A DNA stretch of 44,874 nt from JBCCEV01 sp039030125 (GTDB lineage: Bacteria > Pseudomonadota > Gammaproteobacteria > Ga0077536), in assembly GCA_039030125.1 (NCBI GenBank), contig JBCCEV010000008.1:1-44874 (forward strand), given 5' to 3'. Position 1 is the stretch's first letter, and each line of letters begins with the position of its first letter. Below are positions 23,780-31,071 of the stretch, piece after piece. The translations under genes and the position numbers were made by a program. Under the pieces are notes generated by a model, which was not told the DNA's origin, made no database searches, and worked only from the letters and a program-made list of their open reading frames with translations.

Positions 23780-24835
23780 TTAGCTGCTCTTGGATTGTGC
23801 CTCTACCAGGCCCCCGCGAAGCACATAGGCGTTGAAACCTCGCTCACTCAACAAAAATGCCGCTGCCGAGCTGCGACGCCCTGTGTCGCAATAAACAATA
23901 TAGGTCGATTCCGGATCAAGAGAATCCGCCTTCAAGCGCAGCATAAACAGCGGAATGTTTTCGCTGCCTTTGATGCCATTGTTTCCATGTTCGCTTTCAA
24001 GGCGGACATCAAGCATCTTCGCGCCCTCGGCGACCAGTTCCTTGGCTTGCGCGAGATCACACGAGCTGAGCATCGGTTCTTTCAATAATTCGTTGAAGTC
24101 GTCTTTCGACAGACGCATCAACATGCCATCGGAAGCCATCGTGATACTGGCGTTGCGTTTCGCCTCCGCAAGCAAAGCTTCCTCGCCGAACGCGTCACCG
24201 TCTTTGAGGGTCGCTAGTGTTACCTCCGAGCCTGTTTTACCCGTCCGGGTGACCTTCGCGGTGCCATGCTTAATGATGTAGTAGCAATCGCCGTCGTCAC
24301 CTTGCTTGATGACCGATTCGCCCGCTTTCATGGGCACTTCTTGCATGCGCATGAACATCGCCTGAATGTTCGCCGGCGGCACCTGCAAAAACGCTTGCGA
24401 TTGCAGAATTCGAGTCATCCAATCGGAATCGTCTTCCTCTTCCTCTTCAACGCTGATTTCAGCGACTTCAATTCCTGAGAGTTGATCCCAAGTAAGAAGG
24501 ATATCCATAAGGTCGCTGTCAAAGCGGGTTATTTTGCAAGCACCCTTGGCTTTAGCCGTCTGGGTTCGCGGCTGGTTATTCCCCATTGCGTGCTTCGCGG
24601 CATCAGTACCGCCCTTCAGGCTTTGCACCTCGCCTTGGTCGTCAGTTAGCGTCGCGTCGCCTTCCAGAAGGTAGACAGCTTTGCGGTCAACATCTCCGAT
24701 CTTGAAGATGGTTTTTCCCGACGAGACCTCTTCCACAATGGCCTTACCCGCCAATTCCTGGAAGTTCTCCGCATTCAACGCATTCGCCGGAACGAGCGTT
24801 TTAAGAATATTTTTATCTACAAGTTCGCCAGCCAT
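23780..24835 (-). CDS. Tandem cyclic-nucleotide-binding domain protein fused to a rhodanese domain
   Basis: This is a 351-residue cytoplasmic protein of three modules. Residues about 15-120 are a degenerate cNMP-binding fold (SGKTIFKIGDVDRKAVYLLEG). An acidic linker (VEEEEEDDSDW) leads to a fuller cNMP domain (about 140-255) with a phosphate-binding cassette FGEEALLAEAKRNASI, whose Arg could hold the cyclic phosphate. Residues about 265-351 are a rhodanese domain with catalytic-type Cys316 in YCDTGRRSS. There is no DNA-binding domain, so it is not a Crp-type regulator. A plausible reading is a sulfurtransferase or persulfide sensor controlled by a cyclic nucleotide. The ATG at 24835 has AAAGGCG upstream, and TACAAT (24941-24936, minus) may be the -10. 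aroE follows. Confidence 0.85.
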   Translation of the reverse strand: MAGELVDKNILKTLVPANALNAENFQELAGKAIVEEVSSGKTIFKIGDVDRKAVYLLEGDATLTDDQGEVQSLKGGTDAAKHAMGNNQPRTQTAKAKGACKITRFDSDLMDILLTWDQLSGIEVAEISVEEEEEDDSDWMTRILQSQAFLQVPPANIQAMFMRMQEVPMKAGESVIKQGDDGDCYYIIKHGTAKVTRTGKTGSEVTLATLKDGDAFGEEALLAEAKRNASITMASDGMLMRLSKDDFNELLKEPMLSSCDLAQAKELVAEGAKMLDVRLESEHGNNGIKGSENIPLFMLRLKADSLDPESTYIVYCDTGRRSSAAAFLLSERGFNAYVLRGGLVEAQSKSS

Positions 24836-24996
24836 GAGTCGCCTTTAATCAGCGCTAGATTTGGGTAAATCAGCGATCCAGCCGTAGGGATGGAGCTCTT
24901 AGCTAAAGTCTGAGCCCGTGATCGAGCCCGGCGTCATTGTAGTCATTTAGGGCTACTCAAGAAACTGTTTTTTCCCGTTTTTCTGTCTCAAATAGT

Positions 24997-25031
24997 AAAA
25001 ACCGCCGGACGACGATAAGGCCGCCCGGTGG
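24997..25031 (-). terminator. Terminator of the glnK-glnK-amtB operon
   Basis: On the minus strand, 33 bases after the amtB stop, CCACCGGGC pairs with GTCCGGCGG (one mismatch and one G-U) around a 12-base loop. Five T follow immediately (25001-24997). This is a standard rho-independent terminator and separates amtB from the cNMP-rhodanese gene downstream. Confidence 0.7.
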
Positions 25032-25064
25032 TTGTGAGCACTAAGCTGGACTGCGCCTGAGTCC

Positions 25065-26345
25065 CTAGAGAATATAACCGCGTTCGTCGTGCTCAACGAG
25101 GTCCAGACCTTCGGTTTCCTGCTCTTCGGAGACTCTCAAACCAACGAGCAGGTCGGTGACCTTGAGCAATATGAAGGTACCAACCGCGCACCATACAACG
25201 GTCGCGAGCACCCCAATAGCCTGAACTGCGAGCTGAGTGCCAATAGTCATGCCATCGGCTAACCCGGCGCCACCAAATTTTTCCGCCACGAAGACACCGG
25301 CGGCTAAAGTCCCAAGGATCCCACCAATGCCGTGCACTGGCATGACGTCGAGCGAGTCGTCGATTTTAAGGGTCCGCTTGATGAATTGCGTCGCCGTGTA
25401 ACAGACCAGCCCAGCCGCGATGCCGATGACCAGCGCGCCCATCGGACCCACAAAACCCGATGCCGGCGTGATTGTGCCGAGTCCCGCAACCATACCGGTG
25501 ACAATCCCCAATACACTGGGCTTTCCGTGACGCAGCCATTCGATGAACATCCAGGTTAACGAGCCCGCAGCGGCGGAGATATGCGTCACAAGCATTGCCA
25601 TGCCGGCGTCAGCGTTGGCGGCTACGGCGCTGCCGGCATTAAAACCAAACCAGCCCACCCACAGTAATGAAGCACCGGTGACCGTCATCGCTAAGTTATG
25701 CGGAGGCATCGCTGTGTTAGGAAAGCCGTTTCGAGCACCCAATACGAGGGCCGCGACGAGCGCCGCCACACCCGCGTTGATGTGCACCACGGTACCGCCT
25801 GCGAAATCCAAAAGACCGCGCTCGCCAAGCCATCCGCCGCCCCAAACCCAATGGCAAACCGGGGCATAGACAACAAGTAACCAGGCCGAGCTGAAAATCA
25901 ACACCGCAGAAAAGCGCATTCGTTCAGCGAAGCCGCCGACCACCAGCGCTGGGGTGATAATCGCAAACGTCATCTGGAACATCACGAACACCGTCTCCGG
26001 AATCGTTCCGCTCTCGCTCGCGCGAACCACGTCTGAGAGCAGCAGATTGCCCCCACCAATGTAGGCATTCATGCCGCCACCATCGCCAAACGCGAGACCG
26101 TAGCCGCAGAACATCCACAACAATGACATGGCGCAACACAGCGCGAAGCACTGCATCAAAACCGACAGGACATTCTTGCTACGAACAAGACCAGCGTAGA
26201 ACAACGCGAGCCCGGGTAAGGTCATCATCAGAACCAGAGCCGTGGACATGAGCAACCAAGATGTGTCGCCCGCGTCGGTTTCGGCAAAAACAGACATAGG
26301 AAATAGAAGACAGAGCGACATCGCTCCGCGCAGTGCGTAGGCCAT
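25065..26345 (-). CDS. amtB: Ammonium transporter
   Basis: AmtB is the trimeric inner-membrane ammonium channel, blocked by unmodified PII when nitrogen is ample. The 426-residue precursor has an N-terminal signal peptide (AMSLCLLFPMSVFA) and 11 membrane helices. The twin pore histidines are in GGTVVHINAGVAALVAALV and PVHGIGGILGTLAAG, and the periplasmic Phe/Trp recruitment region lies near QMTFAIITPALVVGGFAERM. The ATG at 26345 with GGGAGG five bases upstream decides the start; the longer frame is not needed. It lies 120 bases after the second glnK on the same strand, so the PII proteins made from this operon are its regulators. A terminator follows. Confidence 0.96.
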   Translation of the reverse strand: MAYALRGAMSLCLLFPMSVFAETDAGDTSWLLMSTALVLMMTLPGLALFYAGLVRSKNVLSVLMQCFALCCAMSLLWMFCGYGLAFGDGGGMNAYIGGGNLLLSDVVRASESGTIPETVFVMFQMTFAIITPALVVGGFAERMRFSAVLIFSSAWLLVVYAPVCHWVWGGGWLGERGLLDFAGGTVVHINAGVAALVAALVLGARNGFPNTAMPPHNLAMTVTGASLLWVGWFGFNAGSAVAANADAGMAMLVTHISAAAGSLTWMFIEWLRHGKPSVLGIVTGMVAGLGTITPASGFVGPMGALVIGIAAGLVCYTATQFIKRTLKIDDSLDVMPVHGIGGILGTLAAGVFVAEKFGGAGLADGMTIGTQLAVQAIGVLATVVWCAVGTFILLKVTDLLVGLRVSEEQETEGLDLVEHDERGYIL

Positions 26346-26465
26346 CGGAACCTCCCGAGTTTTTAGCGCGCCGCTTCTAACCTGGTGCGACCCAATGACG
26401 AAGGGCGGCGTCGCTATTTGCGCCGGTTTGCCCGTCAAACCGGCATAAATCTATGAGCTCATGTG

Positions 26466-26804
26466 CTAAAGAGCTTCGACCCCTGTTTCTCCAGTGCGAA
26501 TACGAATGACATCAACCAAGTCGGATACAAAAATCTTGCCGTCTCCGATTGATTCAGAATTTGCTGCGCCACGAACTGCTTCCATGACTTGCTCGACAAC
26601 GTCTGCGCTAACGGCCAACTCGATTTTAAGTTTAGGCAGGAAATCGACGACGTATTCGGCACCGCGGTAGAGTTCGGTATGCCCTTTTTGTCGACCAAAG
26701 CCTTTGATTTCGGTCACTGTCATTCCGGTGACGCCCAGGTCCGACAGCGACTCGCGCACGTCGTCAAGCTTGAAGGGTTTAATAATGGCAGTGACTAGTT
26801 TCAC
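26466..26804 (-). CDS. glnK: PII nitrogen regulatory protein (second copy)
   Basis: This 112-residue PII protein is the second of two tandem copies. PII trimers read ATP/ADP and 2-oxoglutarate and, through a uridylylated T-loop tyrosine, report nitrogen status to AmtB, GlnE and NtrB. The T-loop GRQKGHTELYRGAEYVVDF with Tyr51 is intact, and the C-terminal signature IRIRTGETGVEAL is present. It starts with GTG at 26804, preceded by AGGAGG. It differs from the first copy at many positions outside the T-loop (for example TVTEIKGF against TVSEVKGF). The divergence argues for an old duplication with two functional proteins and against recent gene conversion. Confidence 0.95.
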   Translation of the reverse strand: MKLVTAIIKPFKLDDVRESLSDLGVTGMTVTEIKGFGRQKGHTELYRGAEYVVDFLPKLKIELAVSADVVEQVMEAVRGAANSESIGDGKIFVSDLVDVIRIRTGETGVEAL

Positions 26805-26841
26805 GCAGTTGGCCTCCTATGCAGCCAGGCTTAATAAGCTA

Positions 26842-27180
26842 TTAGAGCGCTTCGGCGCCGGTCTCACCGGTTCTGATCCGAACCGCTTCGCCGAGTTCGA
26901 CGACAAAAATCTTACCGTCGCCTATTTTCCCGGTGGATGTAGCCTTGGAAATCGCTTCGACGACGGCATCGACCTGGTCGTCGGCAACGGCGATTTCCAG
27001 CTTGCTCTTCGGCAGGAAATCGACGACATACTCGGCGCCACGATAAAGCTCTGTATGACCTTTCTGGCGACCGAACCCTTTGACCTCGGATACCGTTAGG
27101 CCCTGGACCCCCACTTCGGATAGCGCCTCGCGAGCGTCATCTAGTTTGAATGGTTTAATAATTGCGATGACTAATTTCAT
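26842..27180 (-). CDS. glnK: PII nitrogen regulatory protein (first copy)
   Basis: This 112-residue PII protein is the first gene of the glnK-glnK-amtB operon. It begins MKLVIAIIKPFKLDDAREAL, has the same T-loop as the second copy with Tyr51 as uridylylation site, and the nucleotide-binding signature KIGDGKIFVVELGEAVRIRT. The ATG at 27180 has GGAG eight bases upstream; an upstream in-frame extension is not conserved. Its T-loop would plug AmtB in the unmodified state. A sigma-54 promoter and two NtrC-type sites sit upstream, so it should be induced by nitrogen limitation. glnK-type is inferred from linkage to amtB; sequence alone does not separate GlnK from GlnB. Confidence 0.95.
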   Translation of the reverse strand: MKLVIAIIKPFKLDDAREALSEVGVQGLTVSEVKGFGRQKGHTELYRGAEYVVDFLPKSKLEIAVADDQVDAVVEAISKATSTGKIGDGKIFVVELGEAVRIRTGETGAEAL

Positions 27181-27313
27181 TGAATATCTCCGCGTATTGA
27201 CGGTGCTGCTCATGCGTAATCGTCAGGAGCACTCCCCAGCTTGGATGCGCTTGTCATAAACCTACACGCAACCTTCAATCCCAGTGACCGTCGATTTCTT
27301 TGCATCATGGGTT

Positions 27314-27329
27314 TGCAGCATGCATGCCA
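27314..27329 (-). promoter_or_regulatory. Sigma-54 promoter of glnK-glnK-amtB
   Basis: On the minus strand the site reads TGGCATGCATGCTGCA. The sigma-54 consensus is TGGCACG-N4-TTGCA. The -24 GG and -12 GC are present with exact spacing, and 10 of the 12 defined positions match. Transcription would start about 27303, leaving a 120-base leader to the first glnK. The 316-base gap 27181-27496 holds this site, the two NtrC-type sites, and the ubiK start region. Confidence 0.75.
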
Positions 27330-27402
27330 AGTCCTTGATTACCCTGAATAGCCAATAGAAAGACAACTGAGCGATTCGAAATAGGGCGAATCACCCGTCC
27401 TA

Positions 27403-27419
27403 GGCACCGAAACAGTGCG
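27403..27419. promoter_or_regulatory. NtrC-type enhancer site (proximal)
   Basis: GGCACCGAAACAGTGCG, a 17-base dyad with half-sites GCAC and GTGC, compared with the NtrC consensus TGCACC-N5-GGTGCA. The outer bases deviate. Its centre is about 90 bases upstream of the -12/-24 element, a usual enhancer distance. Confidence 0.6.
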
Positions 27420-27434
27420 CCTTCGACGTTATTA

Positions 27435-27451
27435 TGCACGTCTTCGGTGCA
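27435..27451. promoter_or_regulatory. NtrC-type enhancer site (distal, strong)
   Basis: TGCACGTCTTCGGTGCA matches the NtrC consensus TGCACC-N5-GGTGCA at all but one defined position. It lies 32 bases (three helical turns) from the proximal site, the same spacing as the two strong NtrC sites of E. coli glnA, so dimers would bind on one face. It ends 45 bases before the ubiK start. Confidence 0.75.
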
Positions 27452-27496
27452 GCTTAATATGGAACGCGCGCCCTCAAGACTTTATCCTAGTGCACT

Positions 27497-27745
27497 ATGA
27501 TCAACGTTAAAACCATCGAAGGCGTCGCCGAGCGAATTGCCCGACTACTCCCAGCGGATGCGGCGGTGTTGCGAGAAGAATTCAAAAACAACGCCGAATT
27601 GATCTTGAAAAACGCAATCGAGCGGATGGATTTAGTGACCCGCGAAGAGCTTGAGATCCAGGCCGCGCTGCTGGAGAAGACACAGGCTCGACTCAACGAA
27701 CTCGAGGAACAACTCAGCGCCCTCAAAGCATCAAAATCAAGCTAG
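27497..27745 (+). CDS. ubiK: Ubiquinone biosynthesis accessory factor UbiK (YqiC/BMFP family)
   Basis: This 82-residue protein belongs to the UbiK/YqiC family, which helps the soluble Ubi complex make ubiquinone under aerobic conditions. Family features are the N-terminal amphipathic region (INVKTIEGVAERIARLLP), the central motif LVTREELEIQAALLEKTQAR and a C-terminal coiled coil (RLNELEEQLSALKA). The ATG at 27497 is standard. It is divergent from the glnK-amtB operon and precedes comM by 37 bases, an arrangement known from other gammaproteobacteria such as Pseudomonas. It was long listed as a 'brucella membrane fusogenic' relative, so older annotations carry that name. Confidence 0.9.
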   Translation: MINVKTIEGVAERIARLLPADAAVLREEFKNNAELILKNAIERMDLVTREELEIQAALLEKTQARLNELEEQLSALKASKSS

Positions 27746-27782
27746 CTATCATGACCCATGGGATGGATCCCGGGAGCAAATT

Positions 27783-29288
27783 ATGCACGGAAGCACCGCG
27801 CTGGCCACGACCGTCAGCCGCACCATTATCGGCCTCGCCACCATACCGATCTGCGTGGAGGTCCATATCTCGAATGGCCTGCCGGCGTTCTCAATGGTCG
27901 GCCTGCCAGAGACCGCGGTACGCGAAAGTAAGGAACGCGTGCGCAGCGCCATCATTAATTCGGGCTTTGAATTCCCAGCTCGGCGGATCACTGTAAATCT
28001 CGCACCGGGCGATCTGCGAAAAGAAGGCACACGGTTCGACTTGGCCATCGCGGTCGGGATACTCATTGCGACCGGACAATGCGCTGATAACGTCGAGTCC
28101 TATGAGTTTATTGGCGAACTTGCTCTGTCCGGCGAAATTCGGTCGGCCGGAATGGCCCTGCCCATTGCCGCCGGGACGGCGGGGGCCGGTCAACGGCGGC
28201 TGATCGCCGCGCCAGCCGATGCCCGCGAAGCAGCGCACCTGAGCGGGCTCGAGGCATTGTCCGCTGCCAATTTGAGCGCCGCCATCGATCACCTTAACGG
28301 CGCCGGAGACTTAGAGCGGGCCGCCGCTGCTCAGCAGACCAATACGCAACGACCGCTTCCGGATATGAGAGACGTGCGCGGCCAATTCCATGCCCGGCGA
28401 GCCCTGGAGATTGCAGCAAGCGGCGGACATCATCTGATTTTCATTGGTCCGCCCGGCAGCGGCAAGACAATGCTCGCACAACGTCTGGCAGGTTTGCTCC
28501 CGCAACTTAGCGATGCGGAAAAACTCGAACAGGCCATCGTGCGCTCCGCCGCGGGCCTGGAAGTTGATATGAACTGTGCCCGGCCATTCCGCGCGCCGCA
28601 TCATTCTGCCTCAGCGGCAGCAATCGTCGGGGGTGGCAGGCACGCCCAGCCGGGCGAGATCTCGCTCGCTCATCGTGGCGTGCTATTCCTCGACGAACTT
28701 CCAGAATTCGACCGACGCACCCTGGAGATGCTCCGCGAACCGCTCGAGTCAAAGGAAATCTGCATTTCCAGAGTTCATGGAACATTTGTCTACCCGGCTC
28801 AGTTTCAATTAGTGGCGGCCATGAATCCATGTCCGTGCGGGTATTGGGGACATTCCCAAATCGAATGCACTTGTACCAGCACGGCCGCCCAACGATATCG
28901 CAATCGGATCTCGGGACCTTTGATGGACCGCTTCGACTTACAGGTCACCGTGGCCCAGGAATCCAATTGGATTGGGTCCGCCGTCTGCGCCGAAGCAAGC
29001 CCGGCCATTGCCCGACGAGTCGCGCTTGCCCGCCAGAGACAACTGGGTCGGCAGAATCGAGTTAATAGCGAACTCGACGGGCAATCGGTCATCGTCGAAA
29101 AACTGTCGCCGGCCGCTCAAGAATTATTGGCGTTGGCAACTGAGAAGCTCGCGCTCACCGCGCGTGGTGCGCATAAAATCGCCCGGGTCGCTATGACTAT
29201 CGCTGATCTGGCGGACTGCGACGTGGTTGATTCGGATCACATCGCGCAAGCGCTAAACTTTCGCGGTGGGTATTCCAAGTTTAGCTAA
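27783..29288 (+). CDS. comM: YifB/ComM-family Mg-chelatase-like AAA+ ATPase
   Basis: ComM is a hexameric DNA helicase that promotes branch migration during natural transformation; homologues also occur in non-competent bacteria. The 501-residue protein has a Lon-like N-terminal domain (VEVHISNGLPAFSMVGLPE, ARRITVNLAPGDLRKEG), the AAA+ core with Walker A IGPPGSGKTMLAQRLAG near residue 220 and Walker B VLFLDELPEF, a zinc-type CPCGYWGH, and a C-terminal Mg-chelatase helical domain (GAHKIARVAMTIADL). The ATG at 27783 is the only start matching the family. No other competence gene is in the window, so uptake of DNA is not proven for this organism. Confidence 0.95.
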   Translation: MHGSTALATTVSRTIIGLATIPICVEVHISNGLPAFSMVGLPETAVRESKERVRSAIINSGFEFPARRITVNLAPGDLRKEGTRFDLAIAVGILIATGQCADNVESYEFIGELALSGEIRSAGMALPIAAGTAGAGQRRLIAAPADAREAAHLSGLEALSAANLSAAIDHLNGAGDLERAAAAQQTNTQRPLPDMRDVRGQFHARRALEIAASGGHHLIFIGPPGSGKTMLAQRLAGLLPQLSDAEKLEQAIVRSAAGLEVDMNCARPFRAPHHSASAAAIVGGGRHAQPGEISLAHRGVLFLDELPEFDRRTLEMLREPLESKEICISRVHGTFVYPAQFQLVAAMNPCPCGYWGHSQIECTCTSTAAQRYRNRISGPLMDRFDLQVTVAQESNWIGSAVCAEASPAIARRVALARQRQLGRQNRVNSELDGQSVIVEKLSPAAQELLALATEKLALTARGAHKIARVAMTIADLADCDVVDSDHIAQALNFRGGYSKFS

Positions 29289-29341
29289 CCCGCCGGCGCG
29301 GCAAGTGTGTAAAGTGTGATTAATGCCGAGGGAGATAGCTG

Positions 29342-29725
29342 CTGAACATCGAAGACAAATACAGTATTGATATCGCTGCTGAAACTCAATACATCGACGC
29401 GCAAAGCAAGCCTGAAGACTCTGAATATGTTTTTGCCTATCGAATAACCATTACCAATTCAGGATCGCTCACTGCCACCTTGAAAACCCGGCATTGGATC
29501 ATCACTGATGCGGGCGGTGAAGTCCAAGAAGTAAAGGGCGAAGGAGTCGTCGGCCAGCAACCCAGATTAGTACCTGGTGATTCGTTCACCTACACCAGCG
29601 CTGCAATGATAAAGACGCCAGTAGGCACCATGCATGGTAGCTATCAAATGATCGCCGCCGACGGCACAGCATTTGATGCTCCAATCGCACCTTTTCGACT
29701 GTCGATCCCAAGCGCGATTCACTGA
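29342..29725 (+). CDS. apaG: ApaG, with a non-standard CTG start
   Basis: ApaG is a small immunoglobulin-like protein (DUF525) of uncertain function, regularly found upstream of apaH. The frame encodes (L)NIEDKYSIDIAAETQYID, then YVFAYRITITN, GEVQEVKGEGVVGQQPRLVP and the C-terminal RLSIPSAIH, matching ApaG through its whole length (127 residues, E. coli 125). No ATG, GTG or TTG precedes the TTG at 29480, which would delete the first 46 residues. An in-frame TAG (29336-29338) stands just before two CTG codons (29339 and 29342), with AGGGAG a few bases upstream. CTG, possibly followed by ATC or ATT, must serve as start. It precedes apaH by 9 bases and follows comM. Confidence 0.85.
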   Translation: MNIEDKYSIDIAAETQYIDAQSKPEDSEYVFAYRITITNSGSLTATLKTRHWIITDAGGEVQEVKGEGVVGQQPRLVPGDSFTYTSAAMIKTPVGTMHGSYQMIAADGTAFDAPIAPFRLSIPSAIH

Positions 29726-29734
29726 CCTCCTCTC

Positions 29735-30586
29735 ATGGCCAGCTACGTTATTGGCGACATTCAAGGTTGTCTTGTCGAGCTCGAAGCGCTACTTCGCCGA
29801 ATAGATTTTAGTCCGCGGCAAGACCAACTCTATTTTGTCGGTGACTTAGTGAACCGCGGGCCTAACTCGCTTGAAGTCCTGCGCCTGGTCGTCGAGTTGG
29901 GCGACAGCGCTAGAACGGTCCTCGGTAATCATGATCTCCACTTACTAGCCTGCGCCCATACGCCAAACCGGCGGTCGAAACCTAAGGATACTTTCGAAGA
30001 CATACTAAACGCCGCGGACGCAGATCGACTGCTGCATTGGGTGCGCCAACAACCCTTGCTTCTCGACCTCGGAGCGGCTCGGGGCTGGGTCGTTCACGCT
30101 GGTCTCTATCCGGGATGGGATCTCAATGAAGCGCAATCCTTGGCTCGGGAGGTCGAGGGCAAATTGCGTTCAGCGGATTTCACGCGAGTTCTAAGCCAAA
30201 TGTACGGCGACAAACCGGCAACATGGTCGCACCAATTACAAGATGCGGAGCGCTGGCGTTTCGTGTTGAATGTTCTAACGCGAATACGTTTTTGCAACCC
30301 GGACGGCAGCCTGAACCTCGCCGAAAAGGGTGCGGCGGCAGGCGCCGACGCCAAGCTCATCCCCTGGTACGCGGTTGCAAATCGTAAAAGCGTCCACCAC
30401 GCCATTTACTTTGGCCATTGGTCCACTTTACGCGTCGAGGAAAGGCACGCAGCGGTTCATAACGTTTATCCGCTCGATACAGGCGCCGTGTGGGGCGGCG
30501 CGCTTACGGCCATTTGCGTGGAAACCGGTGAGCGGACGTCGGTGCCCGCCTCGGCTAATGCGCGCAGCCCTCACCAAGCCGGTTGA
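29735..30586 (+). CDS. apaH: Symmetrical bis(5'-nucleosyl)-tetraphosphatase (Ap4A hydrolase)
   Basis: ApaH splits Ap4A into two ADP, and removes Np4-type caps from RNA in E. coli. The 283-residue protein (E. coli 280) has the metallophosphatase motifs YVIGDIQGC at the start, FVGDLVNRGPNSLEVL, VLGNHDLHLLA, and later WVVHAGLYPGWD and YFGHWSTL, each with its metal-binding Asp, Asn or His. The ATG at 29735 is 9 bases past apaG. The gene runs into folA from the other strand: the two coding ends overlap by 32 bases, so the transcripts are complementary there. Confidence 0.96.
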   Translation: MASYVIGDIQGCLVELEALLRRIDFSPRQDQLYFVGDLVNRGPNSLEVLRLVVELGDSARTVLGNHDLHLLACAHTPNRRSKPKDTFEDILNAADADRLLHWVRQQPLLLDLGAARGWVVHAGLYPGWDLNEAQSLAREVEGKLRSADFTRVLSQMYGDKPATWSHQLQDAERWRFVLNVLTRIRFCNPDGSLNLAEKGAAAGADAKLIPWYAVANRKSVHHAIYFGHWSTLRVEERHAAVHNVYPLDTGAVWGGALTAICVETGERTSVPASANARSPHQAG

Positions 30587-31058
30587 GGACCTTGAAACAG
30601 TAAGGATAGGCGTGGTTAGCATCGGCTGACATCTCGGCAACGACTGTCTCCTCCCAAACGCTTGGTTCAAGCTTCGGGAAGAAAACATCGCCAGCAACGT
30701 TTGCGCGCACCAGGGTTAAGTAAATCCTATGGGCCTGGCCCAGCGCTTCTCGATAAAGCGCCTCACCGCCGATAATGAAGACTTCGGGTTCGCTCGCACA
30801 TGATCGGATAGCCACCTGCAGTGCCGAGAAAACGTCACACTCCGGCGCCTGGTAGTCTACCTGACGCGAAATCACGATATTCCTTCTTCCCGGTAACGCC
30901 CGGCCAATCGATTCGTGGGTTTTTCTGCCCATAAGGATCGGGCTACCCATAGTCAGGCTTTTGAATCGCTTCAAATCGGCTGGCAGATGCCACGGCAGTT
31001 GCCCACCAACGCCAATCACCCGCGCGGGCGTCATCGCCACGATCAGAGACATTCTCAT
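30555..31058 (-). CDS. folA: Dihydrofolate reductase
   Basis: FolA reduces dihydrofolate to tetrahydrofolate, restoring the carrier used up by thymidylate synthase. The 167-residue protein has VIGVGGQLPWHLPADLKRFK with the catalytic Asp (LPADLK), then GSPILMGRKTHESIGRALPG, NIVISRQVDYQ and VFIIGGEALYREAL. I chose the ATG at 31058; another ATG two codons later (31052) is as good. It lies 13 bases downstream of thyA on the same strand, the natural partner. In E. coli folA follows apaH on the same strand, whereas here it is reversed and overlaps the apaH end by 32 bases. Confidence 0.95.
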   Translation of the reverse strand: MRMSLIVAMTPARVIGVGGQLPWHLPADLKRFKSLTMGSPILMGRKTHESIGRALPGRRNIVISRQVDYQAPECDVFSALQVAIRSCASEPEVFIIGGEALYREALGQAHRIYLTLVRANVAGDVFFPKLEPSVWEETVVAEMSADANHAYPYCFKVLNRLGEGCAH

Positions 31059-31071
31059 CGTCGCGGTTTCT

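Noticed and set aside
29480..29725. Truncated apaG starting at the TTG 29480
   Set aside because: The family match continues 46 codons upstream in the same frame, so a shortened protein is unlikely.
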